64,000 nt of DNA, taken from NCBI RefSeq assembly GCF_023277115.1, contig NZ_JALQCS010000001.1:372001-436000 (forward strand), in the 5' to 3' direction. Below the pieces are notes generated by a model, which saw nothing but the letters and a program-made list of their open reading frames with translations, was not told where the DNA came from and searched no databases. This DNA comes from Acidithiobacillus acidisediminis. GTDB taxonomy: Bacteria; Pseudomonadota; Gammaproteobacteria; Acidithiobacillales; Acidithiobacillaceae. Position numbers and translations under genes: made by a program. Below are positions 47,612 through 56,796 of the stretch, piece by piece. How positions within the stretch are numbered: position 1 is the first letter of the stretch; each line of letters begins with the position of its first letter.

Positions 47612-48613
47612 TCAGGCACCCCAGCGCAGCGCCGCTGTCACAACGGGGGCATCCCACCATTGTTGCAGATCAGCTTCCAGACGCAGGATGGTAATGGCGA
47701 CGCCAGCCATATCGAGACTGGTCATGTAGGGTCCGACCAGACGGCGCTGTACCTGCAGCCCGTACTCTCGGGCAACCGCCTCCGCTGCCCGATAGACGAT
47801 AAATAGCTCCAACAACGGTGTCGCGCCCAAGCCATCGACAAAGATCAGTACCGGATCACCGGGGTGAAAAGGGAGATCGCTGAGGATCGGTTCCATGAGC
47901 AAGCGCGTCAGTGCATCGGCCGAGGCCATGGCGATGCGCTCCCGACCTGGCTCGCCATGAATGCCGACGCCAAATTCGATTTCTTTTTCGCCCAGTTGGA
48001 ACCCTTCCTGTCCGGTGCTCGGATTATGACAAGGACCCAGGGCCAACCCCATCGAGCGTGCCTGAGCATTCACCCGCCGCGCCAGCGCTGCCAAGTCGGT
48101 GAGCGGCATGCCCGCCTCGGCCGCAGCACCACAGATCTTTTCGGCCAAGACGGTTGCGCCGACCCCGCGCCGCCCCGCGGTATAGAGGGAGTCCTGGACG
48201 GCAACATCGTCGTCCATGAGCACTTGCTCTACCGCCACCCCCTCCGCTTGCAGCAGCTCGGCCGCCATCTGAAAATTGAGCACGTCGCCAGTATAGTTCT
48301 TGACCAAGTGCAGCACCCCCGCGCCAGCATGGGCTGCTAGGGAAGCGGCCGCAATCTGGTCGGGGGTGGGGCTGGTGAATACCGCCCCCGGGCAGGCCGC
48401 ATCGAGCATGCCTCGACCCACAAAACCGGCGTGCATGGGCTCGTGGCCAGAGCCCCCGCCAGAAATCACGGCGACCTTACCGGCAATCGGGGCGCCCTTG
48501 CGCAGGACATAGCTCGGTGCCTCGTGTACCTGCAGCAAATCCGCGTGGGCCAGGGCCATGCCGGCCAGGGACTCGGCGACGACGGTATCCGGATCATTGA
48601 TGAGCGCCTTCAT
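47612..48613 (-). CDS. dhaK: Dihydroxyacetone kinase substrate-binding subunit DhaK
   Basis: Binds dihydroxyacetone covalently and receives phosphate from DhaL, giving DHAP. The 333-residue product has [20 protein letters not shown] near residue 48 and the substrate-binding His in [11 protein letters not shown] near 210. Length fits (E. coli 356). The ATG overlaps the glpF stop by four bases, with AGGAGG upstream. Unlike E. coli, it sits with glycerol genes and not beside a dhaR regulator. Confidence 0.95.
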   Translation of the reverse strand: MKALINDPDTVVAESLAGMALAHADLLQVHEAPSYVLRKGAPIAGKVAVISGGGSGHEPMHAGFVGRGMLDAACPGAVFTSPTPDQIAAASLAAHAGAGVLHLVKNYTGDVLNFQMAAELLQAEGVAVEQVLMDDDVAVQDSLYTAGRRGVGATVLAEKICGAAAEAGMPLTDLAALARRVNAQARSMGLALGPCHNPSTGQEGFQLGEKEIEFGVGIHGEPGRERIAMASADALTRLLMEPILSDLPFHPGDPVLIFVDGLGATPLLELFIVYRAAEAVAREYGLQVQRRLVGPYMTSLDMAGVAITILRLEADLQQWWDAPVVTAALRWGA

Positions 48614-49590
48614 GATTTTGCCTCCTGCTCTTCGATTTGTTTGCGCACCTCATCCAAGGCCTTCTGCAGCTTTTCCAGTTTGAAACCCAAACCCTTTTGC
48701 TCCACACGCGGCTGCTTTTCCTGTAACAGTTTCGCGCGCACGCAGAGGGTACGGCTGATCAGCCATTCATAAACGTACACGGCGATCGTGGCACCGATGA
48801 GCGGGCCGACAATGGGTACCCACCAATAACCATGGGGGCCGGGAAAGGCATTGGCGCCCCAGCCTTGCAGCCAGCAGAAAAAGCGGGGTCCAAAATCGCG
48901 CGCCGGATTGATGGCGTAGCCGGTGCCCACGCCAAAGGACATACCGATGGCCGCTACGGCAAAACCAATCATCAGGGGCGCGAGGTTGGCGCCCGGCCCT
49001 ACATTCATGTTGTCGATGATGGCCAGGACGAACAGCAGCAGGAAAAAGGTGGCAATCACCTGATCCAGGAGCGCCAGTCCCATCTGGTTACCATAGTAGG
49101 CGGCGGGGAAGGTGGCAAAGATACTGAAGGTGGTCATTCCACCCGGGGCCGCGCGGGAGACCACGTGATGCACAAGATTCCATTTGTCGATGGCCAGAAA
49201 ATAGTCGTAATAAACAATGGCCGCACCCGCAAAGCAGCCCACCACCTGAGCCACCCAGTATGGCAGCACCTTGCGCCAGGGAAAATTGCCGCGCAAGGCG
49301 AAGGCCAGGGTTACCGCGGGGTTGATGTGCGCGCCAGAGACGCCTCCCGCCACATAGACCGCCATTGCTACGGCCATCGCCCAGCCCCAGGTAATCAGGA
49401 GCCAGCCCCCAGCGCCCTGAAAGATCACCAGGGTCCGCCCCGACTCCGTCAAACCCACCACCGCCACGGCCACACAACCGGCACCAAAGGCCAAGAGAAC
49501 GAAACAACCGAGAAACTCGGCAATCATCTCCGCCCAAATGGACTGGGCACGCCAGCCCGATTTCACTCCAGCAGCCATTTGTGTCGCCAT
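48610..49590 (-). CDS. glpF: Glycerol facilitator (aquaglyceroporin) with C-terminal coiled-coil tail
   Basis: Inner-membrane channel for glycerol. The 326-residue product has six helices and the two NPA boxes, [13 protein letters not shown] and [13 protein letters not shown]; the Asp after the second box is the aquaglyceroporin mark. E. coli GlpF is 281 residues. Here about 40 extra residues form a charged helical tail ([20 protein letters not shown]) with heptad spacing. ATG 49590 has GGAGGAAAA ahead and starts one base after the glpK stop. Confidence 0.93.
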   Translation of the reverse strand: MATQMAAGVKSGWRAQSIWAEMIAEFLGCFVLLAFGAGCVAVAVVGLTESGRTLVIFQGAGGWLLITWGWAMAVAMAVYVAGGVSGAHINPAVTLAFALRGNFPWRKVLPYWVAQVVGCFAGAAIVYYDYFLAIDKWNLVHHVVSRAAPGGMTTFSIFATFPAAYYGNQMGLALLDQVIATFFLLLFVLAIIDNMNVGPGANLAPLMIGFAVAAIGMSFGVGTGYAINPARDFGPRFFCWLQGWGANAFPGPHGYWWVPIVGPLIGATIAVYVYEWLISRTLCVRAKLLQEKQPRVEQKGLGFKLEKLQKALDEVRKQIEEQEAKS

Positions 49591-49591
49591 G

Positions 49592-51097
49592 TTAGTTTTC
49601 CTCCACCCAAGCAAAAGACCGCTGTACTGCCTTCTTCCACGCGTGATACAAGCGCTCGCGCGCGGCGGGCTCCATCTGCGGCTCCCACACATGATCCACG
49701 CCCCAGTTAGCGCGCAGATCCTCGACACTCTGCCACAACCCCGTTGCCAAGCCTGCCGCATAGGCAGAACCCAGCGCTGTCGTCTCGACAATGCGTGGCC
49801 GCTGTACCGGAACCGCTAACAGATCGGCCTGGAACTGCATCAGTAGCTCGTTCAACACCATGCCGCCGTCACTGCGCAAGGCGCGTAAAGGAATGCCACT
49901 ATCTACTTGCATGGCCTCCACCACATCCCGCACTTGGTACGCGGTCGACTCCAGCGCGGCACGGGCGATATGTGCCTTGGTCGCAAAGCGCGTCAGACCG
50001 GCAATCACGCCACGTGCATCCTCGCGCCAGTAGGGAGCGTAGAGACCGGAAAACGCGGGCACGATATAGACGTCGCCATTATCTGGGACGCTACGCGCCA
50101 GCGGCTCGATCTGCTCTGCAAAATCAAAGAAATGCAGATTATCCCGCAACCACTGGACCAGCGCGCCGGCGATGGCGATCGAGCCCTCCAGGGCATAGTG
50201 CGTAGGACCGTCGCCGAAGCGATAAGCGACCGTACTCAGGAGGCCTGCCTTGGACTGGACTGCCTCGGTGCCGGTATTCATCAACAGGAAGCAACCGGTG
50301 CCATAGGTATTCTTGGCCTCCCCGGGGGCAAAACAGGTCTGTCCCACCAAGGCTGCCTGCTGGTCACCCAGCATGCCGGCGAGTGGGGTACCACGCAGCG
50401 GTGCGGTGCGAATTTCACCATAGACCTCGCCGGAGGAGACGATCTTGGGCAAACAGGCGGGGGGAATCTGGAATTCCTCGAGCAGTTCCGGATCCCAACG
50501 ACAACTGCGCAGATTCATGAGCAAGGTGCGACTGGCGTTGCTGACATCGGTGATGTGCAGGCCACCCTCCTTGCCCCCCGTCAGATGCCAGGCGAGCCAG
50601 GTGTTGATATTGCCGAACAGCGCCTCGCCTTGTTCCGCCTTGCGTCGAGCCCCCGGCACATTTTCCAGGATCCAGAGCAGCTTGAGTACCGAAAAATAGG
50701 TGGTCAGGGGCAGCCCACTGCGTTCTCGAAACCAGGCCTGCTCCCGCTTTTGCAGGAAGCGGCGGACCAACTGATCGGTGCGGGTGTCCATCCAGACGAT
50801 GGCAGGGGCCAGCGGCTCGCCGCTGTGGCGATCCCAGAGGATGGTGGTTTCCCGCTGATTGGTGATACCCACGGCGCGCAGATCTTTGCCGCTGAGGTTG
50901 GCACGCGCCAAAGCCGCGCCAATCACCTCATTACTGTTATGCAGAATCTCCATGGGGTCATGTTCGACCCATCCCGGCTGTGGGTAGATCTGCCGATGCT
51001 CCTTTTGCGCTTGCGTGAGGATCTTGCCTTCGCGGTCGAAAATGATGAAGCGGGTGCTGGTGGTTCCTTGATCAATGGCCCCGACATAGTTGGACAT
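49592..51097 (-). CDS. glpK: Glycerol kinase
   Basis: ATP-dependent phosphorylation of glycerol to glycerol-3-phosphate. The 501-residue FGGY-family product starts [19 protein letters not shown], has [17 protein letters not shown] and the signature [20 protein letters not shown] (about 340-360). Length equals E. coli GlpK (502). It lies between glpD and glpF, so uptake, phosphorylation and oxidation are in one transcript. Confidence 0.97.
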   Translation of the reverse strand: MSNYVGAIDQGTTSTRFIIFDREGKILTQAQKEHRQIYPQPGWVEHDPMEILHNSNEVIGAALARANLSGKDLRAVGITNQRETTILWDRHSGEPLAPAIVWMDTRTDQLVRRFLQKREQAWFRERSGLPLTTYFSVLKLLWILENVPGARRKAEQGEALFGNINTWLAWHLTGGKEGGLHITDVSNASRTLLMNLRSCRWDPELLEEFQIPPACLPKIVSSGEVYGEIRTAPLRGTPLAGMLGDQQAALVGQTCFAPGEAKNTYGTGCFLLMNTGTEAVQSKAGLLSTVAYRFGDGPTHYALEGSIAIAGALVQWLRDNLHFFDFAEQIEPLARSVPDNGDVYIVPAFSGLYAPYWREDARGVIAGLTRFATKAHIARAALESTAYQVRDVVEAMQVDSGIPLRALRSDGGMVLNELLMQFQADLLAVPVQRPRIVETTALGSAYAAGLATGLWQSVEDLRANWGVDHVWEPQMEPAARERLYHAWKKAVQRSFAWVEEN

Positions 51098-51127
51098 GGG
51101 TTGTACTCCTCTCTTCGTTTTTCCTCG

Positions 51128-52630
51128 TCAGTCGCTGCTGACGATCTTCACCAGAATTTGGCGCAAGCGTTGCTCGGCCCCAGCGGGTATGTGCAGGGCC
51201 AGCTTAGATCGGCGCCAGAGGACATCTTCTGGCGACCGTGCCCATTCCTGCTCCACGAGATAGCGCAGCTCCGCCTCGTACAGCCCGCCACCTAGGTCTT
51301 CGCCCAAGTCCGCTGGTTGCTGCACACCCGTCAAAAAACGGGCAACGCGAGTACCATAGGCGCGGCCATAGCGATGCAAGAGCGGGGCGGGAAGGCCCGG
51401 GTATTGCGCAATCAGTTGCTGGTAAAAAGCGGTAAAATCGGCGCCAGGGAGATCGCCCCCAGGGAGGGGGGCGGTCGCTGTCCAGGACGCACTGACGGCC
51501 TTGCCCAAGAGGGGCTCGAGCAGCTGTAGGGCGTGTTCGGCCAGCCGTCGGTAAGTGGTGATCTTGCCGCCAAAGATGGAGAGCACGGGTGCACCCGGTC
51601 CCTGTTCGAGATCGAGGACATAGTCCCGCGTGACTGCCGAGGCATTGGCCGCGTGGTCATCATACAGAGGGCGAACACCGGAATAGCTGCGCACGACATC
51701 CGCAGGCGTCACCGCCTTGCGTAGATAGCGGGAAGCGCTGGCACACAGATACGCCGTCTCTTCCGGGCTGATCTCCAGCCGTGCTGGATCGCCATCGTAG
51801 GGGATATCGGTAGTGCCGATCAGGGAGAAACTCCCCTCATAGGGGATGACGAAAATGATCCGTCCGTCGGGATTTTGCAGGATGAAGGCAAAGTCTTCAT
51901 CGTAGAGACGGGGCACGATGATGTGGCTTCCCTTTACCTTGCGCACGCTCTTGTGGGTATGGAGATTCAGGGCTTGTCCCAATACGTCTCCTACCCAGGG
52001 TCCTGTGGCATTGACCAGGCTACGCGCCCGCAGGGTCTCCCGCTGCCCGTTTGCCGACTCGATTTCGGCATGCCAGAGGCCATCGACCACGACGGCTTTC
52101 TTCAGGGACGTATGCAAGCGGATCTCTGCGCCGCGCTCGCGCGCATCCAGGGCATTGAGTACCACCAGGCGACTGTCCTCTACCCAACAGTCCGAGTAAC
52201 TGAATCCATGCCGGACGCTTTCTTGCAATATCTTGCCTGCCGGATGCTGGGAAAAACGCAGGGCGCGGGAGGCGGGCAAGCTTTGCCGCAGCGCAAGGTG
52301 ATCATAGAGCCAGAGGCCGGCGCGCAGCTTCCACCCGGCACGACTTTGCGGACCTTGCGGCAAGACAAAGATGAGCGGCCAGATGATGTGCGGCGCGATG
52401 TGCAGCAGTCGTTCTCGCTCTTGCAGCGCCTCGCGCACCAAGCGAAATTCGTAGTATTCGAGGTAGCGTAGTCCACCGTGAATCAGCTTGGTACTGGCCG
52501 AGGAGGTATGGGAAGCAAGATCGTCCGCCTCGACCAGGGTTACGGAAAGTCCGCGCCCGACAGCATCACGCGCAATGCCAACACCATTGATCCCGCCACC
52601 AATCACCAGAATATCTCGTAGTTCGTTCAT
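51128..52630 (-). CDS. glpD: Aerobic glycerol-3-phosphate dehydrogenase
   Basis: FAD enzyme at the inner membrane oxidising glycerol-3-phosphate to DHAP and passing electrons to quinone. The 500-residue product starts RDILVIGGGINGVGIARD (FAD site), has STKLIHGGLRYLEYYEF near 47-63 and the C-terminal DAO domain. ATG 52630 follows AGGA by nine bases and gives the E. coli length (501); ATG 52639 is too close to that site. It is the first gene of the operon. Confidence 0.96.
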   Translation of the reverse strand: MNELRDILVIGGGINGVGIARDAVGRGLSVTLVEADDLASHTSSASTKLIHGGLRYLEYYEFRLVREALQERERLLHIAPHIIWPLIFVLPQGPQSRAGWKLRAGLWLYDHLALRQSLPASRALRFSQHPAGKILQESVRHGFSYSDCWVEDSRLVVLNALDARERGAEIRLHTSLKKAVVVDGLWHAEIESANGQRETLRARSLVNATGPWVGDVLGQALNLHTHKSVRKVKGSHIIVPRLYDEDFAFILQNPDGRIIFVIPYEGSFSLIGTTDIPYDGDPARLEISPEETAYLCASASRYLRKAVTPADVVRSYSGVRPLYDDHAANASAVTRDYVLDLEQGPGAPVLSIFGGKITTYRRLAEHALQLLEPLLGKAVSASWTATAPLPGGDLPGADFTAFYQQLIAQYPGLPAPLLHRYGRAYGTRVARFLTGVQQPADLGEDLGGGLYEAELRYLVEQEWARSPEDVLWRRSKLALHIPAGAEQRLRQILVKIVSSD

Positions 52631-52817
52631 ATCGGTCATTCCTGTGTTTAGTTATTTTTGGGCTACACGGACACAAGACGTGTCATTTTTTTAACATTGT
52701 AGTAGAAATTTTTTCCAAGGAGATGGATCATTTTATAAGCATATTTTTCTATAATCGTACAAGATTCGATCTATATTCGAGGCAGACTTGATCTTTTTGC
52801 CGAGGGAGTCCGCATCC

Positions 52818-53009
52818 ATGCCGTCCAAACCAACCAGCCTTCTCTGGCCTTCACCAGCGCCGCCGACCAGAGGGCAGCCGGATGTACTCTTTTTGCGTGC
52901 CCTGGGCGAGCAGGGCGCGACGCCTTTGCAAATCTTACCCACCGCGCCAGAGGCGAGCAGCTTCGCGGCGGAAATTTTCCATAAAGCCATTCTCGATCAA
53001 GACCTATAA
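52818..53009 (+). CDS. Short hypothetical frame, possibly coding
   Basis: A 63-codon frame starting at ATG 52818 with GGGAG six bases ahead and a GC-rich third-position pattern unlike the AT-rich DNA on both sides. The product is Pro-rich at first, then ...DVLFLRALGEQG. I recognise no family. It could be a small protein or the remnant of a lost gene; the antisense frame is about equally open. Confidence 0.3.
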   Translation: MPSKPTSLLWPSPAPPTRGQPDVLFLRALGEQGATPLQILPTAPEASSFAAEIFHKAILDQDL

Positions 53010-53086
53010 AAAACTTCTACTATTCACAAATAATAGGAATCTATGAAGAAAATAAAGCTCATTGATTTTTTCGTTGGGTAAATTTC

Positions 53087-53115
53087 TTGCGCGGGCTGTT
53101 CCCCTGCACTATACG
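53087..53115 (+). promoter_or_regulatory. Possible sigma-70 promoter of the rbsK/ABC cluster
   Basis: TTGCGC and TATACG with a 17-base spacer, about 40 bases before the leader ORF and 95 before rbsK. Confidence 0.4.
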
Positions 53116-53154
53116 TTTTTAGGTCATTATAAAATTAGCAAAGACGGAGAAGCC

Positions 53155-53235
53155 ATGAATCAGGGCGAATATTCCCTGGATACCGGCGTGTCTCGGCGGC
53201 GGTGGGTCCATGTTGGTCGTGGTCGGCAGTTGTAA
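53155..53235 (+). CDS. 26-residue leader ORF overlapping the rbsK start
   Basis: ATG 53155 is preceded by GGAG, and the 26-codon frame stops at 53235, 24 bases inside rbsK in another frame. rbsK itself has no clear ribosome site just before its ATG 53210. So the leader may couple translation of rbsK through ribosome re-initiation, or act as a regulatory leader peptide. It may equally be chance. Confidence 0.35.
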   Translation: MNQGEYSLDTGVSRRRWVHVGRGRQL

Positions 53236-54097
53236 CATTGATCTCGTTCTGCGGCTCGATCGCGCTCCCACAGCTGGGGAGACGCGGATTGCTCGCAGTC
53301 TGAGTCTGCATAACGGCGGCAAGGGCGCCAACCAAGCCGTAGCCGCGAGTCGAGCCGGTGCGCAGGTCCGCCTGCTGGGCGGCCTCGGACAGGATCCCTA
53401 CGGCGGCCGGCTCTATCAGGCTCTCACTACGGAAGGCATTGATCTGAGTGCGCTGTCCTGGAGCCAATTGCCCACCGGTACGGCGTGTATTTTTGTGGAA
53501 GACTCTGGCGACAATCGCATCGCCATCTATCCCGGCGCCAACCGTGACATTCCCCTGGCCAACTTGGAAACACAAATCGCCGGTGCCAGCCATGTCTTGG
53601 CGCAATTGGAAGTCGACCCGCAACTCGTCACGGCCGCGGCCCGTATCTGTCGGGCGCAGCGGATCACTTTTGTGCTCAATGCCTCCCCAGCGGCAGAAAT
53701 CTCCCCAGAGCTACTCGCTCTGGCAGATATCTTGCTGGTCAACGCCGAGGAGGCAGCGCAAATCCTCGGCGCGTCCGTGTCGTCCGCCATGGAGGCTGCG
53801 GCACGCCTGGCCCAGGGTCGACAGGCTGCGATCATCACCCTGGGCAAGGATGGTGCGGCATGGGCCAACGCTACGGGGCAGGGCTGCCTCCCAGCGCACC
53901 CGGTTGCTGTCGAAGACAGCACGGGCTGCGGCGATGCCTTTGCTGGTGTCCTCGTTGCCGCCCTGGCCGCAGGCGCAACCTTGCCTACTGCCATTGCCCG
54001 TGCCAATGCCGCGGCGGCGCTGACCGCCACGGCCCTCGGTGCACAGGACGCCATGCCGTCACGCCTAGCCATCGACCAGTTCCTGGCTTCCCAATAA
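53210..54097 (+). CDS. rbsK: Ribokinase (PfkB family)
   Basis: Phosphorylates ribose or a similar sugar on entry. The 295-residue product has VGSCNIDLVLRLDRAPTAGE, the first PfkB signature GGKGANQAVAASRAGA near residue 38, and the second EDSTGCGDAFAG near 240, which holds the catalytic Asp (usual GAGD reads GCGD). Length fits RbsK (309). It precedes a ribose/fructose-type ABC importer with a 22-base gap, so the substrate is probably what that importer brings in. Confidence 0.9.
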   Translation: MLVVVGSCNIDLVLRLDRAPTAGETRIARSLSLHNGGKGANQAVAASRAGAQVRLLGGLGQDPYGGRLYQALTTEGIDLSALSWSQLPTGTACIFVEDSGDNRIAIYPGANRDIPLANLETQIAGASHVLAQLEVDPQLVTAAARICRAQRITFVLNASPAAEISPELLALADILLVNAEEAAQILGASVSSAMEAAARLAQGRQAAIITLGKDGAAWANATGQGCLPAHPVAVEDSTGCGDAFAGVLVAALAAGATLPTAIARANAAAALTATALGAQDAMPSRLAIDQFLASQ

Positions 54098-54119
54098 TCC
54101 CAACTCGGAGGACCTCCCC

Positions 54120-55028
54120 ATGCAAGCCAAAAAGACCGCCACCCTACTCCTTGCCGCCCTGAGCAGCGTCGGTCTGCTCAGCACTGCGACCGCCGCACCC
54201 CAGTACACCTTCGGTCTGTTGCTCTCGGCCATGACGCCCTATTTTGCCACCATCAAAAGCGGCGCCGAGGCCGAAGCGAAAAGGCTCGGGGTGCAACTGC
54301 TCATCGAAAATGGCAACAACGATTCCGCCACCCAATCCAATCAGGTGGACACCCTGATCGCCCGCAAGGTTAATCTGCTACTGATCAACCCTACCGATGC
54401 CAAGGCGCTGGTCCCAGCAGTCGAGAAAGCGAATGCGGCACACATTCCGGTGGTGTTCATTGATCGCAAGGCAGATGGCGGAAATGCCATTGCCTACTTT
54501 GCCTCAGACAATACCCAGGCCGGTGCCCAGGCGTGCCAGTTCCTCGCCAACCGCCTCCATGGCAAAGGAAATCTGTTCCTGCTATTGGGGATTTCCGGTG
54601 CGTCCGCCACCAATGAGCGTACGGCGGGTTGTGAGTCGGTCCTGCAGCACTACCCCAACATCCACGTCGTCGCCCGGCAGTCCGGTCACTTCAGCCGCCG
54701 CGGTGGTCTCACGGTGACGCGCGAGGTATTGATCGCTCATCCCAATCTCAACGCCATCTACGCGGAAAATGGCCAAATGGCCATCGGTGCCGTACGCGCG
54801 GCACAGGCTGCGGGGCATCTGAAAGGCCTGAGCATTGCCATGATCGGCAGCGGCAGTGCTGGTGAGACGCAACTGGTCAAAGAGGGAAAGATTTCTCTCA
54901 GCGTCGCCCAACAACCCGCCGTCATGGGTGCCCTGGGTGTGGAGGCAGGGTACAACTATGTGAAAAGCGGGACCGTTTTTGTGCCCGTCCCGCTGCATAT
55001 GGACTATGCCCCCGGTCAGCGCCCGTGA
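54120..55028 (+). CDS. Ribose/fructose-type ABC transporter substrate-binding protein
   Basis: Periplasmic sugar-binding protein of the CUT2 (RbsB/FrcB) class. The 302-residue product has a signal peptide ending near TATA-AP and the PBP1 fold: FGLLLSAMTPYFATIKSGAE at the first strand and VNLLLINPTDAKALVPAV near 80-98. An aspartate pair in FIDRKADGG is typical of the sugar pocket. It overlaps the ATPase gene by four bases (GTGA). Confidence 0.9.
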   Translation: MQAKKTATLLLAALSSVGLLSTATAAPQYTFGLLLSAMTPYFATIKSGAEAEAKRLGVQLLIENGNNDSATQSNQVDTLIARKVNLLLINPTDAKALVPAVEKANAAHIPVVFIDRKADGGNAIAYFASDNTQAGAQACQFLANRLHGKGNLFLLLGISGASATNERTAGCESVLQHYPNIHVVARQSGHFSRRGGLTVTREVLIAHPNLNAIYAENGQMAIGAVRAAQAAGHLKGLSIAMIGSGSAGETQLVKEGKISLSVAQQPAVMGALGVEAGYNYVKSGTVFVPVPLHMDYAPGQRP

Positions 55029-55798
55029 ATCTGCAAAACCCGTCAGAACCCGCCGCGCTCCTGCAGCTACGAGGGATCGGCAAACGCTTCGGTGCCGTGC
55101 ATGCCTTGCGCGGCATCGACCTGGAGGTCCATCCTGGGGAGGTGCTCGCCCTGCTCGGCGACAATGGCGCGGGCAAGTCGACACTGGTAAAGATCATTGC
55201 CGGTGCCCAGCCCCCGACGAGTGGGGAGATGATGATGGCGGGCGAAAAGGTGACCCTGTTTGATCCCCGCCATGCCCACGACCTCGGAGTCGAGACGATC
55301 TACCAGGATCTGGCGGTCGCGGAAAATCTAGACGTCGCCACCAATATCTTTCTTGGACGGGAGCGCAAGTCACGTCTGTTGGGGACAGTGCCCATCCTCG
55401 CCCGGCGAGAGATGCGCCGGGAAGCAGCCTCAGCACTGCGGCATCTAGCCATCGAACTGCCCCTGCGCCAAGCGGTCGGTGAACTTTCCGGTGGGCAACG
55501 GCAGGCGGTCGCTATTGCTCGTGCCGCCTATTGGCAGGCACGTCTGGTGATCATGGACGAACCCACTGCAGCGATTGGGGTGGGCGAACACGAGGCGATT
55601 CTCCAGCTCATTCAAAATCTGGCCCAGTCGGGGGTGGCCGTGATCCTGGTCACCCATACCATGCCGGACGTCTGGCGTGTCGCCACTCGCATTGTCGTCC
55701 TGACCCGCGGCGAGAAGGCCCTGGAAGGGAACACCACAGAGTTGGATGAAGAGCGCGTGGTACGCGCCATGCTGGTGGGGAGGGAAGCGCGTGCCTAA
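55025..55798 (+). CDS. ABC sugar importer ATPase, single-domain FrcA-like
   Basis: Cytoplasmic ATPase of the importer. The 257-residue product has one ABC cassette: Walker A GDNGAGKST near residue 47, signature ELSGGQRQAVAIARA near 155 and Walker B LVIMDEPTAAIGV. RbsA proteins have two cassettes (about 500 residues); the single one points to the FrcA subclass. GTG start. It overlaps the permease gene by eight bases. Confidence 0.9.
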   Translation: MNLQNPSEPAALLQLRGIGKRFGAVHALRGIDLEVHPGEVLALLGDNGAGKSTLVKIIAGAQPPTSGEMMMAGEKVTLFDPRHAHDLGVETIYQDLAVAENLDVATNIFLGRERKSRLLGTVPILARREMRREAASALRHLAIELPLRQAVGELSGGQRQAVAIARAAYWQARLVIMDEPTAAIGVGEHEAILQLIQNLAQSGVAVILVTHTMPDVWRVATRIVVLTRGEKALEGNTTELDEERVVRAMLVGREARA

Positions 55799-56747
55799 CG
55801 ATCTGCGCCATAATCCCGTCGTGCAGGCCATGGTCGATCAAGGGGTACTGATTGCCTTCCTGTGCTTGCTCGTGTTTCTGGCCTTTGTCGCTCCGCATTT
55901 TGTCTCCGCCGCCAACGCCTTCAGCATCCTGATCGACGCCGCCCCCCTGGTACTGCTCGCTCTCTGTGAATTGGTGGTGATGCTCGTCGCCGGCATCGAT
56001 CTCGCCGTTGGTGCCATTGCCGGATTCACGGGTGCCATCGCCGCCACCCTGATGCTGCAGGGCATGGCCTGGCCTCTCGCCACCCTGCTCGCACTCCTCG
56101 CCGCCACCCTCGCCGGTGCCCTACAGGGAGTCGTCATCAATTACCTGCGCGTTACCGATTTCATCAGCACCCTGGCCGGGCTATCGATCTTCTCCAGTCT
56201 GACCCTGATCATCACCGACGGCGAACCGATGAATATCAACGCCAATGGTTTCAATGCCCTGGGCGAAGGGCATCTGCTCGGAGTGCCGACACAAATCTGG
56301 ATTGCCGCCTTTGTCGTGGTGCTGGTAGCACTGTGGCTGGGCCTGACGGCATCGGGAATGCATCTGTACGCCATCGGCGGCAACCGCACCGCTGCCTATC
56401 GCGCCGGCATTCGCGTGCGCCGCCTGCGCAGCCTGGCCTACGCCTTCTCGGGGCTCTCGGCAGGAATCGCTGGGGTGATCCTCGCGGCACAACTTGCCAC
56501 CGCCGATCCCAATGCCGGCCGCGGGCAGGAGCTGCCGGCCATTGCTGCGGTGGTGATTGGCGGAGTTTCCCTCTTCGGCGGTCGCGGATCGGTGTGGGGG
56601 GCCGTACTCGGTGCCTTGATCTTGAGCACCATCCTCGATGGCCTGGTTTTATTGAATATATCTCCCTTCTACACCGAATTGGTGGAGGGCATCGTTATTC
56701 TTCTGGCGGTCATGATGGGCCACCTGAGAAAAAGGAGCAGCAATTGA
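55791..56747 (+). CDS. ABC sugar importer permease, RbsC/FrcC-like
   Basis: Membrane component of the same importer. The 318-residue product has eight to ten helices and the conserved AIAAVVIGGVSLFGGRGSV near residue 250 plus AIGGNRTAAYRAGI, marks of RbsC-type permeases. GTG 55791 has GGAGGG six bases ahead; the longer open frame upstream lies inside the ATPase gene. Confidence 0.9.
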   Translation: MPNDLRHNPVVQAMVDQGVLIAFLCLLVFLAFVAPHFVSAANAFSILIDAAPLVLLALCELVVMLVAGIDLAVGAIAGFTGAIAATLMLQGMAWPLATLLALLAATLAGALQGVVINYLRVTDFISTLAGLSIFSSLTLIITDGEPMNINANGFNALGEGHLLGVPTQIWIAAFVVVLVALWLGLTASGMHLYAIGGNRTAAYRAGIRVRRLRSLAYAFSGLSAGIAGVILAAQLATADPNAGRGQELPAIAAVVIGGVSLFGGRGSVWGAVLGALILSTILDGLVLLNISPFYTELVEGIVILLAVMMGHLRKRSSN

Positions 56748-56759
56748 TCGCTGCACGAT

Positions 56760-56775
56760 AGGGGGGCAATCCCCT
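56760..56775 (+). repeat. Short hairpin before the porin gene
   Basis: AGGGG and CCCCT flank six bases. It is a stem without a U run, 22 bases before the porin ATG; it may protect or separate the transcripts. Confidence 0.3.
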
Positions 56776-56796
56776 GGTAACACGGAGGAGTACACT

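Larger units (their letters stand above)
52631..53154. promoter_or_regulatory. AT-rich divergent control region between glpD and rbsK
   Basis: About 520 bases, much richer in A/T than the flanks apart from a GC-rich short frame at 52818-53009. It must hold the promoter of the minus-strand glp-dha operon and that of the plus-strand sugar cluster. An inverted repeat GACAC-AAGAC-GTGTC at 52670-52684 lies 40 bases upstream of glpD and may be an operator. No regulator gene is nearby. Confidence 0.5.

Noticed and set aside
52733-52990. 85-codon minus-strand frame between glpD and rbsK
   Set aside because: No ribosome site or recognised family; overlaps the more plausible plus-strand short frame.
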